Translations under genes and position numbers: made by a program
In this document: positions 1 through 6,760 of the stretch, piece by piece
Layout of the letters: every line of letters begins with the position of its first letter
Numbering within the stretch: the first letter of the stretch is position 1
Notes under the pieces: model-generated
Database searches by the model: none
Told to the model about the DNA's origin: nothing
What the model saw: only the letters and a program-made list of their open reading frames with translations
NCBI GenBank assembly: GCA_031292335.1
Contig: JARLHH010000220.1
Coordinates: 1-8,064 of the forward strand
From: Candidatus Limnocylindrales bacterium
Lineage (GTDB): Bacteria; Chloroflexota; Limnocylindria; Limnocylindrales; CSP1-4
Direction of reading: 5' to 3'
Length of the DNA: 8,064 nt

Positions 1-630
1 CCGCTCGCCGACGGGGCCACGCTCCAGCGGGCCTCGGCCGTGGCCCTGAAGGCGGGCGCCACCCTGGACCGGTCGGTGGCACTGCTCGCCCGGATCGCGG
101 CCGCCCGGCCCGGCGTCCCGCTCGTGCCCATGTGCTATGCGAACCAGCTCCTGGCCGGCGGCGGTGGCGCGACCGCGACACGGCGGCTCGCCGATGCCGG
201 CGCGTCCGGCGTGATCGTGGCCGACCTGACGCCCGACGAGGGCGCGCCATTCGAAGCCGCCTGCCGCGACGCTGGGATCGCCCTCGTCTACCTGGTCGCG
301 CCCACCACGCCGCCGGGCCGGCGGGCCGCGATCGCTGCCCGGACCGGCGGCTTCCTGTACACGGTCTCGCTCGTGGGCGTGACCGGGGCCAGGGCCAGCC
401 TGCCGCCGGAGGTCGGGCGCTACGTCCGGGCCGTGAAGGCCGCCTGCCCCGTTCCGGTCGCGGTCGGCTTCGGCGTGTCGCGGCCCGCCCACGTCCGGGC
501 GCTCGTGCGGGCCGGCGCGGACGGGGTGATCGTGGCGTCGGCGCTCATCGACGCGCTCGGCCCGGACGGCCGCGACACGCCGGGGTTGGGACGGCTGGTC
601 GAGCGACTCCGCGCGGCTGCCGGACGCTGA
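1..630 (+). CDS. trpA: Tryptophan synthase alpha chain, 5'-truncated by the window edge
   Basis: The alpha subunit cleaves indole-3-glycerol phosphate to indole and glyceraldehyde 3-phosphate and channels indole to TrpB. The reading frame is open from base 1, where it already encodes PLADGATLQRAS, the conserved substrate-site segment; its Asp (D4 here) matches catalytic Asp60 of E. coli. Roughly 50 residues, including the catalytic Glu49 region, lie off the left edge, so the gene is cut by the window and not broken. Further family motifs are GVIVADLTPDEG, YTVSLVGVTGARA (loop 6 region) and VPVAVGFGVSRPAHV followed by GADGVIVASALI, which form the phosphate-binding end of the TIM barrel. The segment PMCYANQLL replaces the more usual PMxYYNP. 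The stop is TGA 628-630. The gene is presumably the last of a trp operon lying to the left, and it converges on the aro operon. Identity is secure; the true start is not visible. Confidence 0.95.
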   Translation, partial: PLADGATLQRASAVALKAGATLDRSVALLARIAAARPGVPLVPMCYANQLLAGGGGATATRRLADAGASGVIVADLTPDEGAPFEAACRDAGIALVYLVAPTTPPGRRAAIAARTGGFLYTVSLVGVTGARASLPPEVGRYVRAVKAACPVPVAVGFGVSRPAHVRALVRAGADGVIVASALIDALGPDGRDTPGLGRLVERLRAAAGR

Positions 631-643
631 GCCGCGGCCTCGC

Positions 644-660
644 GCGGACGGTCAGTCCGC
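644..660. terminator. Short inverted repeat between convergent trpA and chorismate mutase ends
   Basis: GCGGAC (644-649), a 5-nt loop and GTCCGC (655-660) form a perfect 6-bp GC-rich hairpin. It spans the stop codon of the minus-strand chorismate mutase (652-654) and lies 14 nt past the trpA stop. A second weaker stem, CCGCG/CGCGG (632-636/643-647), overlaps it. No T-tract follows on either strand, so this is at best a U-less, possibly bidirectional terminator. It may equally be a chance palindrome in GC-rich DNA. Confidence 0.3.
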
Positions 661-1065
661 CGCCGGCCCTGCATCTCCGCCGCGGCCTCGATCCCGCCTC
701 TGCGCGTGCTGCACCCGGCGCGTCGCGGCGATCAGCTTCCGGTAGAGGGCGACGAGCTCCGGTTCCGGGAAGAGCCCTGCCGATGCGCTCGTGACGTGCT
801 CCAGGACCTGCGCCTCGCGGGCGGCATCGCGCACGGTTCGACGGCCCGTCACCTGCTTGACGCTGCCGATCTCCAGGGCGATCTGGGCCCGCTCGTTGAG
901 GAGCGCGACGATCTCGTGGTCGATCGCGTCGATGCGCTGTCGCAGCGGGGCGAGCGCCTCGGCCGCCGCGTCGCCCTGGGGCGCCGCGCCATCAAGCGGG
1001 TCCGCGCCCGCTGACGCCGCGTGCCGCGGTCCCGGACCTCCGCGTTCCCGCCGCCGCTCAGCCAT
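652..1065 (-). CDS. Chorismate mutase, stand-alone AroQ fold (137 aa)
   Basis: The enzyme rearranges chorismate to prephenate, the branch point to Phe and Tyr. Residues about 40-120 form the all-helical AroQ-class domain. Residues matching the E. coli P-protein active site are visible at near-constant spacing: R42 (Ec R11), R59 (R28), K70 (K39), D80/R83/E84 (D48/R51/E52) and Q119 (Q88). There is one extra residue in the loop after K70. About 38 N-terminal residues are polar, Arg/Gly/Ala-rich and probably disordered; the last ~15 are similar. No prephenate dehydratase, dehydrogenase or ACT domain is fused, so allosteric control within the protein is not apparent. ATG 1065 overlaps the end of aroQ by 8 nt and has GGAG 7 nt upstream, which supports this start. 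It is the last gene of the operon, ending 21 nt from trpA. I leave the symbol blank because aroQ is used here for the dehydroquinase. Confidence 0.9.
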   Translation of the reverse strand: MAERRRERGGPGPRHAASAGADPLDGAAPQGDAAAEALAPLRQRIDAIDHEIVALLNERAQIALEIGSVKQVTGRRTVRDAAREAQVLEHVTSASAGLFPEPELVALYRKLIAATRRVQHAQRRDRGRGGDAGPAAD

Positions 1066-1570
1066 CGCGCGTCTCCGGGTCGACGGCGCGGGCGGGGATC
1101 AGCCCACTGGCCCAGCGCCTGGCCAGCTCCTCCAGCGCCAGGGCGTAGCCCCGGGCGTGCAGGCCCACGAAACGGGCGACCGCCACGTCCTCCAGGAAGT
1201 TCACCCGCCGGAACGGCTCGCGGGCGGCCGGGTCCGAGAGGTGCACCTCGACGAACGGGCGTTCCACGGCGAGCAGGGCGTCGCGCAGGCTGACCGACGT
1301 GTGGGTGAGCCCGGCGGCGTTCACGATCGCGGCGTCGAAATCGCGGCGATGGAGCCGGTCGATGAGCGCACCCTCGTGGTTCGACTGGAAGAACGCAACG
1401 GAGATGCCGAGCTCGGCGGCCCGCGCCGCGAGCCCCGCGTTGACCTGGTCGAGCGTCTCGCGCCCGTAGATGGCCGGCTCCCGGGTTCCCAGCAGATCCA
1501 GGTTCGGGCCGTTGAGGACAAGGACGCGGAGCGCCCGGCGGGTCCCCGCCGGTCCTGCCGGCGTAATCAT
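1058..1570 (-). CDS. aroQ: 3-dehydroquinate dehydratase, type II (170 aa)
   Basis: This is pathway step 3: trans-dehydration of 3-dehydroquinate to 3-dehydroshikimate by the small dodecameric type II enzyme. Motifs run in family order: LNGPNLDLLGTREPAIYG (19-36) with catalytic R30 and Y35, QSNHEGALID (62-71), NAAGLTHTS (84-92) with N84 and H90, and EVHLS (108-112) with H110, R117 and R121. Spacing between these residues equals that in the Mycobacterium tuberculosis enzyme (R19/Y24, N75/H81, H101/R112). Length is slightly above the usual ~145-150 aa because of a 14-residue N-terminal lead-in and a polar C-terminal tail. ATG 1570-1568 shares ATGA with the aroKB stop, so translation is probably coupled. 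No type I dehydroquinase (aroD) is present, so this gene fills step 3 of the operon. Confidence 0.96.
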   Translation of the reverse strand: MITPAGPAGTRRALRVLVLNGPNLDLLGTREPAIYGRETLDQVNAGLAARAAELGISVAFFQSNHEGALIDRLHRRDFDAAIVNAAGLTHTSVSLRDALLAVERPFVEVHLSDPAAREPFRRVNFLEDVAVARFVGLHARGYALALEELARRWASGLIPARAVDPETRDG

Positions 1571-3204
1571 GCGCGGGCCCCCGCCTGTCGCCCTGCCAGA
1601 ACGCTCCGGGCCGCGCCGACCAGGACATCGGTGGGAATGTCGGCCCGGACCGTCCAGCCGCCGGCGGTCGCGAGCACCCAGCGCAGCTGCCCGGCCCGGT
1701 GCTTCTTGTCCGTGGCGATCGCCTCGAGCACCGCGTCGACCGACATGGCGAGCGGTGCCAGGCCGAGCTCAAGCTGGTCCAGGAGCCGCTCCACCCGGTC
1801 CGCGCGGTCGGGCGGCGTCACGTCCATCGCCACGCCGATCCGGAGCGCCGCCCGCAGCCCGTAGGCGACGGCCTCCCCGTGGAGAATGCCCCGGAAGGCG
1901 GCGGCCGTCTCGATCGCGTGGCCGAGCGAGTGCCCGAGGTTCAGGGAGATCCGGCCGCCCTGCTCGCGCTCGTCGGCGGTCGCGACGTCGATCTTGGCCA
2001 TCGCGCAGCGCTCCACGAGCTCCGCCATCGCGCCCGACTCGAAGACGGACGGGAGGCCGCTCGCGAGGGCTGGCCCGTCGGCCTCCAGGAGCTCCAGGAG
2101 CCGCTCGTCGCCGAGCGTCCCCATCTTGACCGCCTCGCCCAGCGCAGCGCGCAGCTCGCGCGGTTCGAGCGTCCGCAGGAGGGAGACGTCCGTGACATTT
2201 GCCGCGGCCTGGTGGAAGGCGCCGACGAGGTTCTTCCCCTCGGGTAGATCGACGGCGGTCTTGCCGCCGATCGAGCTGTCCAGCTGGGCGACGAGGGTTG
2301 TCGGGACGTGAACCAGCGGCACGCCGCGCAGCCAGGTCGCGGCGAGGAACCCGGCCGCGTCGCCGAGCGCTCCACCGCCGATCGCGACGATCGGATCCGT
2401 CCGTTCGGCATGCAGGGTGGCGAGCTGGCGGGCCGCCTCTTCGATCACCCCGAGCCGCTTGGCATCCTCTCCGCGCGGAATCAGGATCAGCTCGGTCGGG
2501 ATCCCGGCCGCGCCCAGCGCGTCGGAGATGGCGGCTCCCGCGGCCTCCCAGGCGCGCGGCTCGGATACGAGGAAGGCGCGGCGCGCCTCGAGGCCCTCGA
2601 GCGCCTCCACGATGCCGGGCCCGGCCGTGCCGTCGCCCAGGCCGTACCGGCCGAGCGGCGTGGTGGCCCGCACGAGCAGCGTCCGCGGGACCGGGTCGGC
2701 AAGATGACGTTCCAGCGTCTCCACGATCCCGGCCAGACCGATGATCGCGTTCACGCGCAGCGCCGGCGCATAGAAGGGCGCCCGGGCTGCCGCCAGGACA
2801 CGCATCGCCGCAACCGGGTCGGTGCCGCCCAGCAGGGGCCGTGGCACCGGCGAGTTCCGGACGCGCTGGGCGAGGACCTCCGGCGGGCCGTCGAGCCAGG
2901 CGGCCATCCGGCCGCGATAGAGGTGCCACCGGTTGCGCGGGTCAACGGGAGCGCCGCCCCCCGTCGCGACGACGCGGGTCAGGCCGGGCCGGGGGTCAGC
3001 GGGTCCAAGCGCCTCGATCGCCCGGCGCTCCCGCACCCGGAAGCCCGCCTCGCCCTCCTCGGCGAAGATCGACGGGATCGGGCGCCCCGCCTCACGCTCG
3101 ATCTCCTCGTCCAGGTCGACGAACGTCGCGCCACGGCGGCGCGAGAGGCGGCGACCGACCGCGGTCTTGCCGCTCCCGGGCAACCCGACGAGGACCAGGT
3201 CCAT
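1567..3204 (-). CDS. aroKB: Bifunctional shikimate kinase / 3-dehydroquinate synthase (545 aa fusion)
   Basis: One polypeptide carries pathway steps 5 and 2. The N-terminal kinase (about 1-170) has a Walker A GLPGSGKT (7-14), D30/D32, FRVRE (55-59) for shikimate binding, TGGG (81-84), the lid Arg in PRPLL (R122) and a late R141. The C-terminal NAD/Zn-dependent synthase (about 175-545) has GEDAK (245-249), GGGALGD (276-282), the PTTLVAQLDSSIGGKTA stretch (301-317), KNLVG (324-328), GEAVKMG (356-362), NLGHSLGHAIE (422-432), HGEAVAYG (442-449) and DKKHR (499-503). Expected zinc ligands are E357, H425 and H442. Both halves look catalytically intact. ATG 3204 is preferred over GTG 3225 because the protein then begins MDLVLVGLPGSGKT, as kinases do. 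It starts 7 nt after the aroC stop and overlaps aroQ by 4 nt. From memory, Thermotoga maritima has the same fusion. Confidence 0.96.
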   Translation of the reverse strand: MDLVLVGLPGSGKTAVGRRLSRRRGATFVDLDEEIEREAGRPIPSIFAEEGEAGFRVRERRAIEALGPADPRPGLTRVVATGGGAPVDPRNRWHLYRGRMAAWLDGPPEVLAQRVRNSPVPRPLLGGTDPVAAMRVLAAARAPFYAPALRVNAIIGLAGIVETLERHLADPVPRTLLVRATTPLGRYGLGDGTAGPGIVEALEGLEARRAFLVSEPRAWEAAGAAISDALGAAGIPTELILIPRGEDAKRLGVIEEAARQLATLHAERTDPIVAIGGGALGDAAGFLAATWLRGVPLVHVPTTLVAQLDSSIGGKTAVDLPEGKNLVGAFHQAAANVTDVSLLRTLEPRELRAALGEAVKMGTLGDERLLELLEADGPALASGLPSVFESGAMAELVERCAMAKIDVATADEREQGGRISLNLGHSLGHAIETAAAFRGILHGEAVAYGLRAALRIGVAMDVTPPDRADRVERLLDQLELGLAPLAMSVDAVLEAIATDKKHRAGQLRWVLATAGGWTVRADIPTDVLVGAARSVLAGRQAGARA

Positions 3205-3211
3205 GGCTCGC

Positions 3212-4516
3212 CTAGTCGTCCCCACCCGACCCGGCGGCGCCCGATCCCGGGTCGGCCTGCGCCGCGCCGCGGGCTGCCGGTTCGGCCGCGCTGTCGTCCC
3301 GGGCCTGGGTCAGACGGCTGATCCGCTCGACGTACCGCGCCAGGTTGTCCTGGACCTCGGCGAGCGAATCGCCGCCGAACTTCTCGAGCACCGCCGAGGT
3401 CAGCGTCAGGAGCACCATCGCCTCGCCGATCACGCCCGCGGCCGGGACGACGCTGATGTCGGAGCGCTCGTAGTGGGCCGTCTCGACCGCCTCGCCGGTC
3501 ACCAGGTCGGCGGACGGCAGCGGCCGCGCGAGGGTCGAGATCGGCTTCACGGCGCCGCGCACGACGAGCGGCTGCCCGTTCGTGATGCCGCCGGTCAGGC
3601 CGCCCGCGTTGTTCGTCCGGTGGATCCACGCCCCGGCCGGGTCGCGTCCCTCGATCACGTCGTGGACCTCGGATCCGAGCAGACGGGTCTGCGCGAACCC
3701 GAGCCCGAGCTCCACGCCCTTCACGCTCTGGATGCTCATGATCGCGCCCGCCAGGGCGCCGTCGAGGCGCCGGTCCCAGTGAACGTGGCTGCCGAGGCCG
3801 ATCGGGAGCCCGTGGGCCACCACCTCGAAGACGCCGCCGACCGTGTTGCCCAGCGAACGTGCCTCGTCGATCCGCGCCACCATCCGCGCCTCGGCGTCGG
3901 GATCGGGGCAGCGCAGCGGGCTTGCCTCGGACTCGGCCCGCGACCGCGAGCAGTTGGCCGGGTCCAGGGCGACGCCCCCGACCTCGGCGGTGAAGGACCA
4001 GACATCGATGCCGAGCGCCCCCAGGAAAGCGCGGCAGACGGCCCCCGCCGCGACCCGCGCCGCCGTCTCACGTGCCGAGGCGCGCTCGAGCACCGGGCGC
4101 GCATCGCTGAAGCCGTACTTCACGGCGCCGGCGAGGTCCGCGTGCCCGGGCCGCAGCCGGGTCACGGGCTGCGCGCGCCGGTTGCCCTCCGCCGCGAGGA
4201 CGGCGAGCTCGTCGGACTGGGCCGCGGAGAGCGGTTCCACCTGCATCACCCGGGTCCAGCTCTCCCAGTCCCGGTTGCGCACCAGGAGCAGGACCGGCGA
4301 GCCGATCGTCAGCCCGTGCCGAACCCCCGCCAGGATCTCCGCGCGATCCTGTTCGATCGTCTGCCGCGCGCCGCGGCCGTAGCCGCCCTGGCGGCGGCGA
4401 AGGTCGACGGCGATGCCGTCCGCGGTGACGGGCACGCCGGCCGGAAGCCCTTCGAGCGTGGCGCCGAGCGCCGGCCCGTGCGACTCCCCGGCGGTGAGGA
4501 AGCGGAAGACGGTCAT
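3212..4516 (-). CDS. aroC: Chorismate synthase (434 aa)
   Basis: This is the last shikimate step: anti-1,4-elimination of phosphate from EPSP to chorismate, requiring reduced FMN. Signature motifs are GESHG (10-14), RRQGGYGRG (41-49), RPGHAD (122-127), RASARET (145-151), RTNNAGGLTGG (300-310) and RSD (351-353). The core ends near residue 405. A ~28-residue Ala/Gly/Asp-rich tail then takes the protein above the usual 350-400 aa; it is probably disordered. The insertion around ESWTRVMQVEPLSAAQ (85-100) looks like the longer form of the family. ATG 4516-4514 shares ATGA with the aroE stop and has GGAG 4 nt upstream. No flavin reductase is encoded nearby, so reduced FMN must come from elsewhere. 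Confidence 0.97.
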   Translation of the reverse strand: MTVFRFLTAGESHGPALGATLEGLPAGVPVTADGIAVDLRRRQGGYGRGARQTIEQDRAEILAGVRHGLTIGSPVLLLVRNRDWESWTRVMQVEPLSAAQSDELAVLAAEGNRRAQPVTRLRPGHADLAGAVKYGFSDARPVLERASARETAARVAAGAVCRAFLGALGIDVWSFTAEVGGVALDPANCSRSRAESEASPLRCPDPDAEARMVARIDEARSLGNTVGGVFEVVAHGLPIGLGSHVHWDRRLDGALAGAIMSIQSVKGVELGLGFAQTRLLGSEVHDVIEGRDPAGAWIHRTNNAGGLTGGITNGQPLVVRGAVKPISTLARPLPSADLVTGEAVETAHYERSDISVVPAAGVIGEAMVLLTLTSAVLEKFGGDSLAEVQDNLARYVERISRLTQARDDSAAEPAARGAAQADPGSGAAGSGGDD

Positions 4517-5406
4517 CCCGCTCCGGGATCCCCCGGCTCGGCCGCGGAGCCGGTCTCGGCGGCCGCCAGGGCCAGCTCGGCTTCCAGCTTCTCGCGCATC
4601 AGCTCTTCGGGTGCCGGCTGTCCCGTCCAGAGCGTGAATGCGGCGGCCCCCTGGTGGAGCAGCATCAGCTCACCGTTCTGGGTCGTGCACCCCGCCGCGG
4701 CCGCGTCGCGCAGGAGCCGCGTCTGGGGCGGGTTGTAGATGAGGTCCAGCACGAGCAGGTCGCCGGGCAGCAGCTCGGCCGGGATCGGGCTGACATCTCC
4801 CGCCAGCCCGACGGAGGTGGCATTGACCAGGACGCGGGCACGGGAGAGCTCCGCCTCGATGATCGACTCGTGCCACGGCATCGCGCGCAGCTCCATGTGG
4901 GCCGCGCTCCTCCCGAAGAACTTCACCAGCGCTTCGGCGCGGTGGAGGTGGCGATTGAAGACCACGATGCGCTGGAACCCTTCCGTCACGAGCCCGTGAA
5001 CGACGGCGCGCGCGCCGCCGCCGGACCCCAGCACGACGGCCTGGCGGGGCATCTTCTGCTTTCCGACCAGCCGGTCGAGCGCGACCCGGAAGCCGGCCAC
5101 GTCCGTGTTGTGGCCGACGAGCCTGCGGCCGTCCCGGGTGATCGTGTTGACCGCGCCGGTCGCGTGCGCCTCCTCGGTCAACCGGTCCACCAGCGCCGCG
5201 GCCTTCTCCTTGTGGGGGATCGTGACGTTCGCGCCCAGGAAGTCGTCGCCGCGCAGCTCGGCGACCGCGTCCGCGAGCTCGAGCGGCGCCCGGTCCCAGA
5301 GCTCGTAGGTGGCCGGGATGCCGAGCGAATCGAGCGCCGCCTGCTGCATCACGCCCGACAGCGAGTGGGCCACCGGATGGCCGATGAGCACGATCCGTTT
5401 CGTCAT
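4513..5406 (-). CDS. aroE: Shikimate dehydrogenase, NADP-dependent type (297 aa)
   Basis: This enzyme reduces 3-dehydroshikimate to shikimate (step 4). The substrate domain shows HSLS (14-17), NVTIPHKEK (60-68) with catalytic K66, GAVNT (85-89) and GHNTD (99-103... D102) with catalytic Asp. The Rossmann domain has GSGGGARA (127-134) and NRHLHRAE (151-158), an Asn-Arg pattern typical of NADP preference. NATSVG (195-200), DLIYNPPQTRLL (221-232) and NGELMLLHQGA (244-254) complete the active site. Length is near the family norm of ~270-290 aa, with a short Ala/Glu-rich C-terminal tail. ATG 5406 overlaps the aroA stop in ATGA, with GAGAGG 8 nt upstream. The frame stays open far upstream through aroA, but homology begins only at this Met. 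Confidence 0.96.
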   Translation of the reverse strand: MTKRIVLIGHPVAHSLSGVMQQAALDSLGIPATYELWDRAPLELADAVAELRGDDFLGANVTIPHKEKAAALVDRLTEEAHATGAVNTITRDGRRLVGHNTDVAGFRVALDRLVGKQKMPRQAVVLGSGGGARAVVHGLVTEGFQRIVVFNRHLHRAEALVKFFGRSAAHMELRAMPWHESIIEAELSRARVLVNATSVGLAGDVSPIPAELLPGDLLVLDLIYNPPQTRLLRDAAAAGCTTQNGELMLLHQGAAAFTLWTGQPAPEELMREKLEAELALAAAETGSAAEPGDPGAG

Positions 5407-6734
5407 GCGCGCACCCTCTCCAGCTCGTCGAAGAAGCCCGGGTAGGAGACGTCGGCGGAGGCGGAGCCCCCGACGAGCGTGGTTCCCTCGGCGATGAGGC
5501 CCGCGACGGCGAAGGTCAGCGCCAGCCGGTGGTCGTCGTGGCTGTCGACCGCAGCGCCCCGGAGCGTGCGGCCGCCCTCGATCTCGATCTCGTCTCCGTC
5601 CGCCCGGATCCGGGCGCCGAGGGCCGTGAGCCCCGCGACGATCCCGGCGACCCGGTCCGATTCCTTGTGGCGCAGCTCCCCGACGCCGCGGATCCGGCTT
5701 CGACCGGACGCCACCGCGGCGGCGAGGCAGAGGATCGGGACCTCGTCGATCGCGCCGGCGACCTCGGCGGGGTCCACCTCGATTCCATGGAGTGTGCTGC
5801 TCCGGACGGCGAGGTCCGCGATCGGCTCGCCCGACTCCCCGCCCGGGCCGGATCCGACCGGCCGTTCCTCGATCTCGGCGCCCATCCGCCGCAACAGGTC
5901 GATGATCCCACGCCGCGTCGGGTTCGTCCCGACATTTCGGAGCAGCAGGTCCGCGTCCGGATGGATGGCCCCCGCGACCAGCCAGAACGCCGCCCCCGAG
6001 ATGTCGCCGGGGACCTGCTCGTCGAGCGGCGACACTGTCGCCGGCCCTGCCACCGCGTGGATGGCGCCCCCGTCGGCGAGGAGCCGGGTGCTGACCGGGA
6101 CGCCGCGGGCGCGCAGCATCCGCTCCGTGTGGTCGCGCGTCGGCAGCGCCTCGCGCACCATCGTCGTTCCCGTGGCGGCCAGCCCGGCCAGCAGCACGCA
6201 CGACTTCACCTGGGCGCTCGGAACCGACGTGACGTGCTCGATGCCCCGCAGGGCCGTCGACCCCGTGATTGCGAACGGCGCACGGGTCGTGCCCGCCCGG
6301 CCCACGACCGTGGCGCCCATCGCCGCAAGGGGTTCCGCAATGCGTGCCATCGGGCGCCGCCGAAGGGACACATCCCCGTCGAGCACGCCAAGGCCCGGCA
6401 GACCCGCGAGGATCCCCGCCACCAGGCGGAACGTCGTCCCCGAGTTCCGGCAGTCCAGGACGCCCTCCGGCTCGGCGAGGCCGCCGCGGCCGGGCGATTC
6501 CACCAGGTAGTCGACGGTCCGGGCATCGCTGCCCAGCCGCGTGAGGGTGGCCCCGAGCGCGGTCGCGACGTCGGCGGTTGCCCGAACGTCGCGGCCATCG
6601 CCTGCCCCCGTGATCAGGCTCCGGCCCGGCGCGAGGAGCGCGAGCAGGAGCGCGCGATGGCTGATCGACTTGTCGCCGGGCAGCCGGACCTCGCCGCGCA
6701 GCCGCCGCGCGGGGCGCACGCTGACCTCGTCCAC
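5403..6734 (-). CDS. aroA: EPSP synthase, class II-like (443 aa)
   Basis: The enzyme transfers the enolpyruvyl group of PEP to shikimate 3-phosphate (step 6). Numbered from GTG 6734, motifs are GDKSISHR (20-27), NSGTT (97-101), RRRPMAR (125-131), SAQVK (173-177), RDHTE (200-204), DISGAAFW (244-251), NPTR (271-274), DE (330-331), LRHKESDR (354-361), SHDDHR (398-403) and SYPGFF (430-435). K22, S23 and R27 carry the same numbers as in E. coli. GDKS, SAQVK, RDHTE and NPTR together match the four motifs used to define class II EPSP synthases, although the G96-equivalent residue is still Gly. GTG 6734 is chosen because GGAG lies 8 nt upstream. GTG 6752, 8 nt after the aroF stop, is the alternative and adds 6 residues. 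The end overlaps aroE by 4 nt. Confidence 0.96.
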   Translation of the reverse strand: MDEVSVRPARRLRGEVRLPGDKSISHRALLLALLAPGRSLITGAGDGRDVRATADVATALGATLTRLGSDARTVDYLVESPGRGGLAEPEGVLDCRNSGTTFRLVAGILAGLPGLGVLDGDVSLRRRPMARIAEPLAAMGATVVGRAGTTRAPFAITGSTALRGIEHVTSVPSAQVKSCVLLAGLAATGTTMVREALPTRDHTERMLRARGVPVSTRLLADGGAIHAVAGPATVSPLDEQVPGDISGAAFWLVAGAIHPDADLLLRNVGTNPTRRGIIDLLRRMGAEIEERPVGSGPGGESGEPIADLAVRSSTLHGIEVDPAEVAGAIDEVPILCLAAAVASGRSRIRGVGELRHKESDRVAGIVAGLTALGARIRADGDEIEIEGGRTLRGAAVDSHDDHRLALTFAVAGLIAEGTTLVGGSASADVSYPGFFDELERVRA

Positions 6735-6742
6735 CGGGGGCG

Positions 6743-6746
6743 CTCC
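6743..6746 (-). promoter_or_regulatory. Ribosome binding site deciding the aroA start
   Basis: GGAG on the minus strand sits 8 nt before GTG 6734. The alternative GTG at 6752 has no purine-rich site in front of it. This favours the shorter aroA, although coupled translation from aroF could also serve the upstream start. Confidence 0.5.
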
Positions 6747-6760
6747 GAGCACGGTCGGGC

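Noticed and set aside
1..39. trpA as a broken or 5'-deleted pseudogene
   Set aside because: The frame is open to base 1 and encodes conserved TrpA sequence from the first codon, so the missing part is simply outside the window.
3205..3225. GTG 3225 as the aroKB start
   Set aside because: It would overlap the aroC end and add seven residues before the normal MDLVLVGLPGSGKT kinase start.
2933..4738. 601-codon open frame on the + strand
   Set aside because: It runs antisense across aroKB, aroC and aroE, whose motifs are unmistakable. Long spurious frames are expected opposite GC-rich genes, and its product shows no recognisable family.
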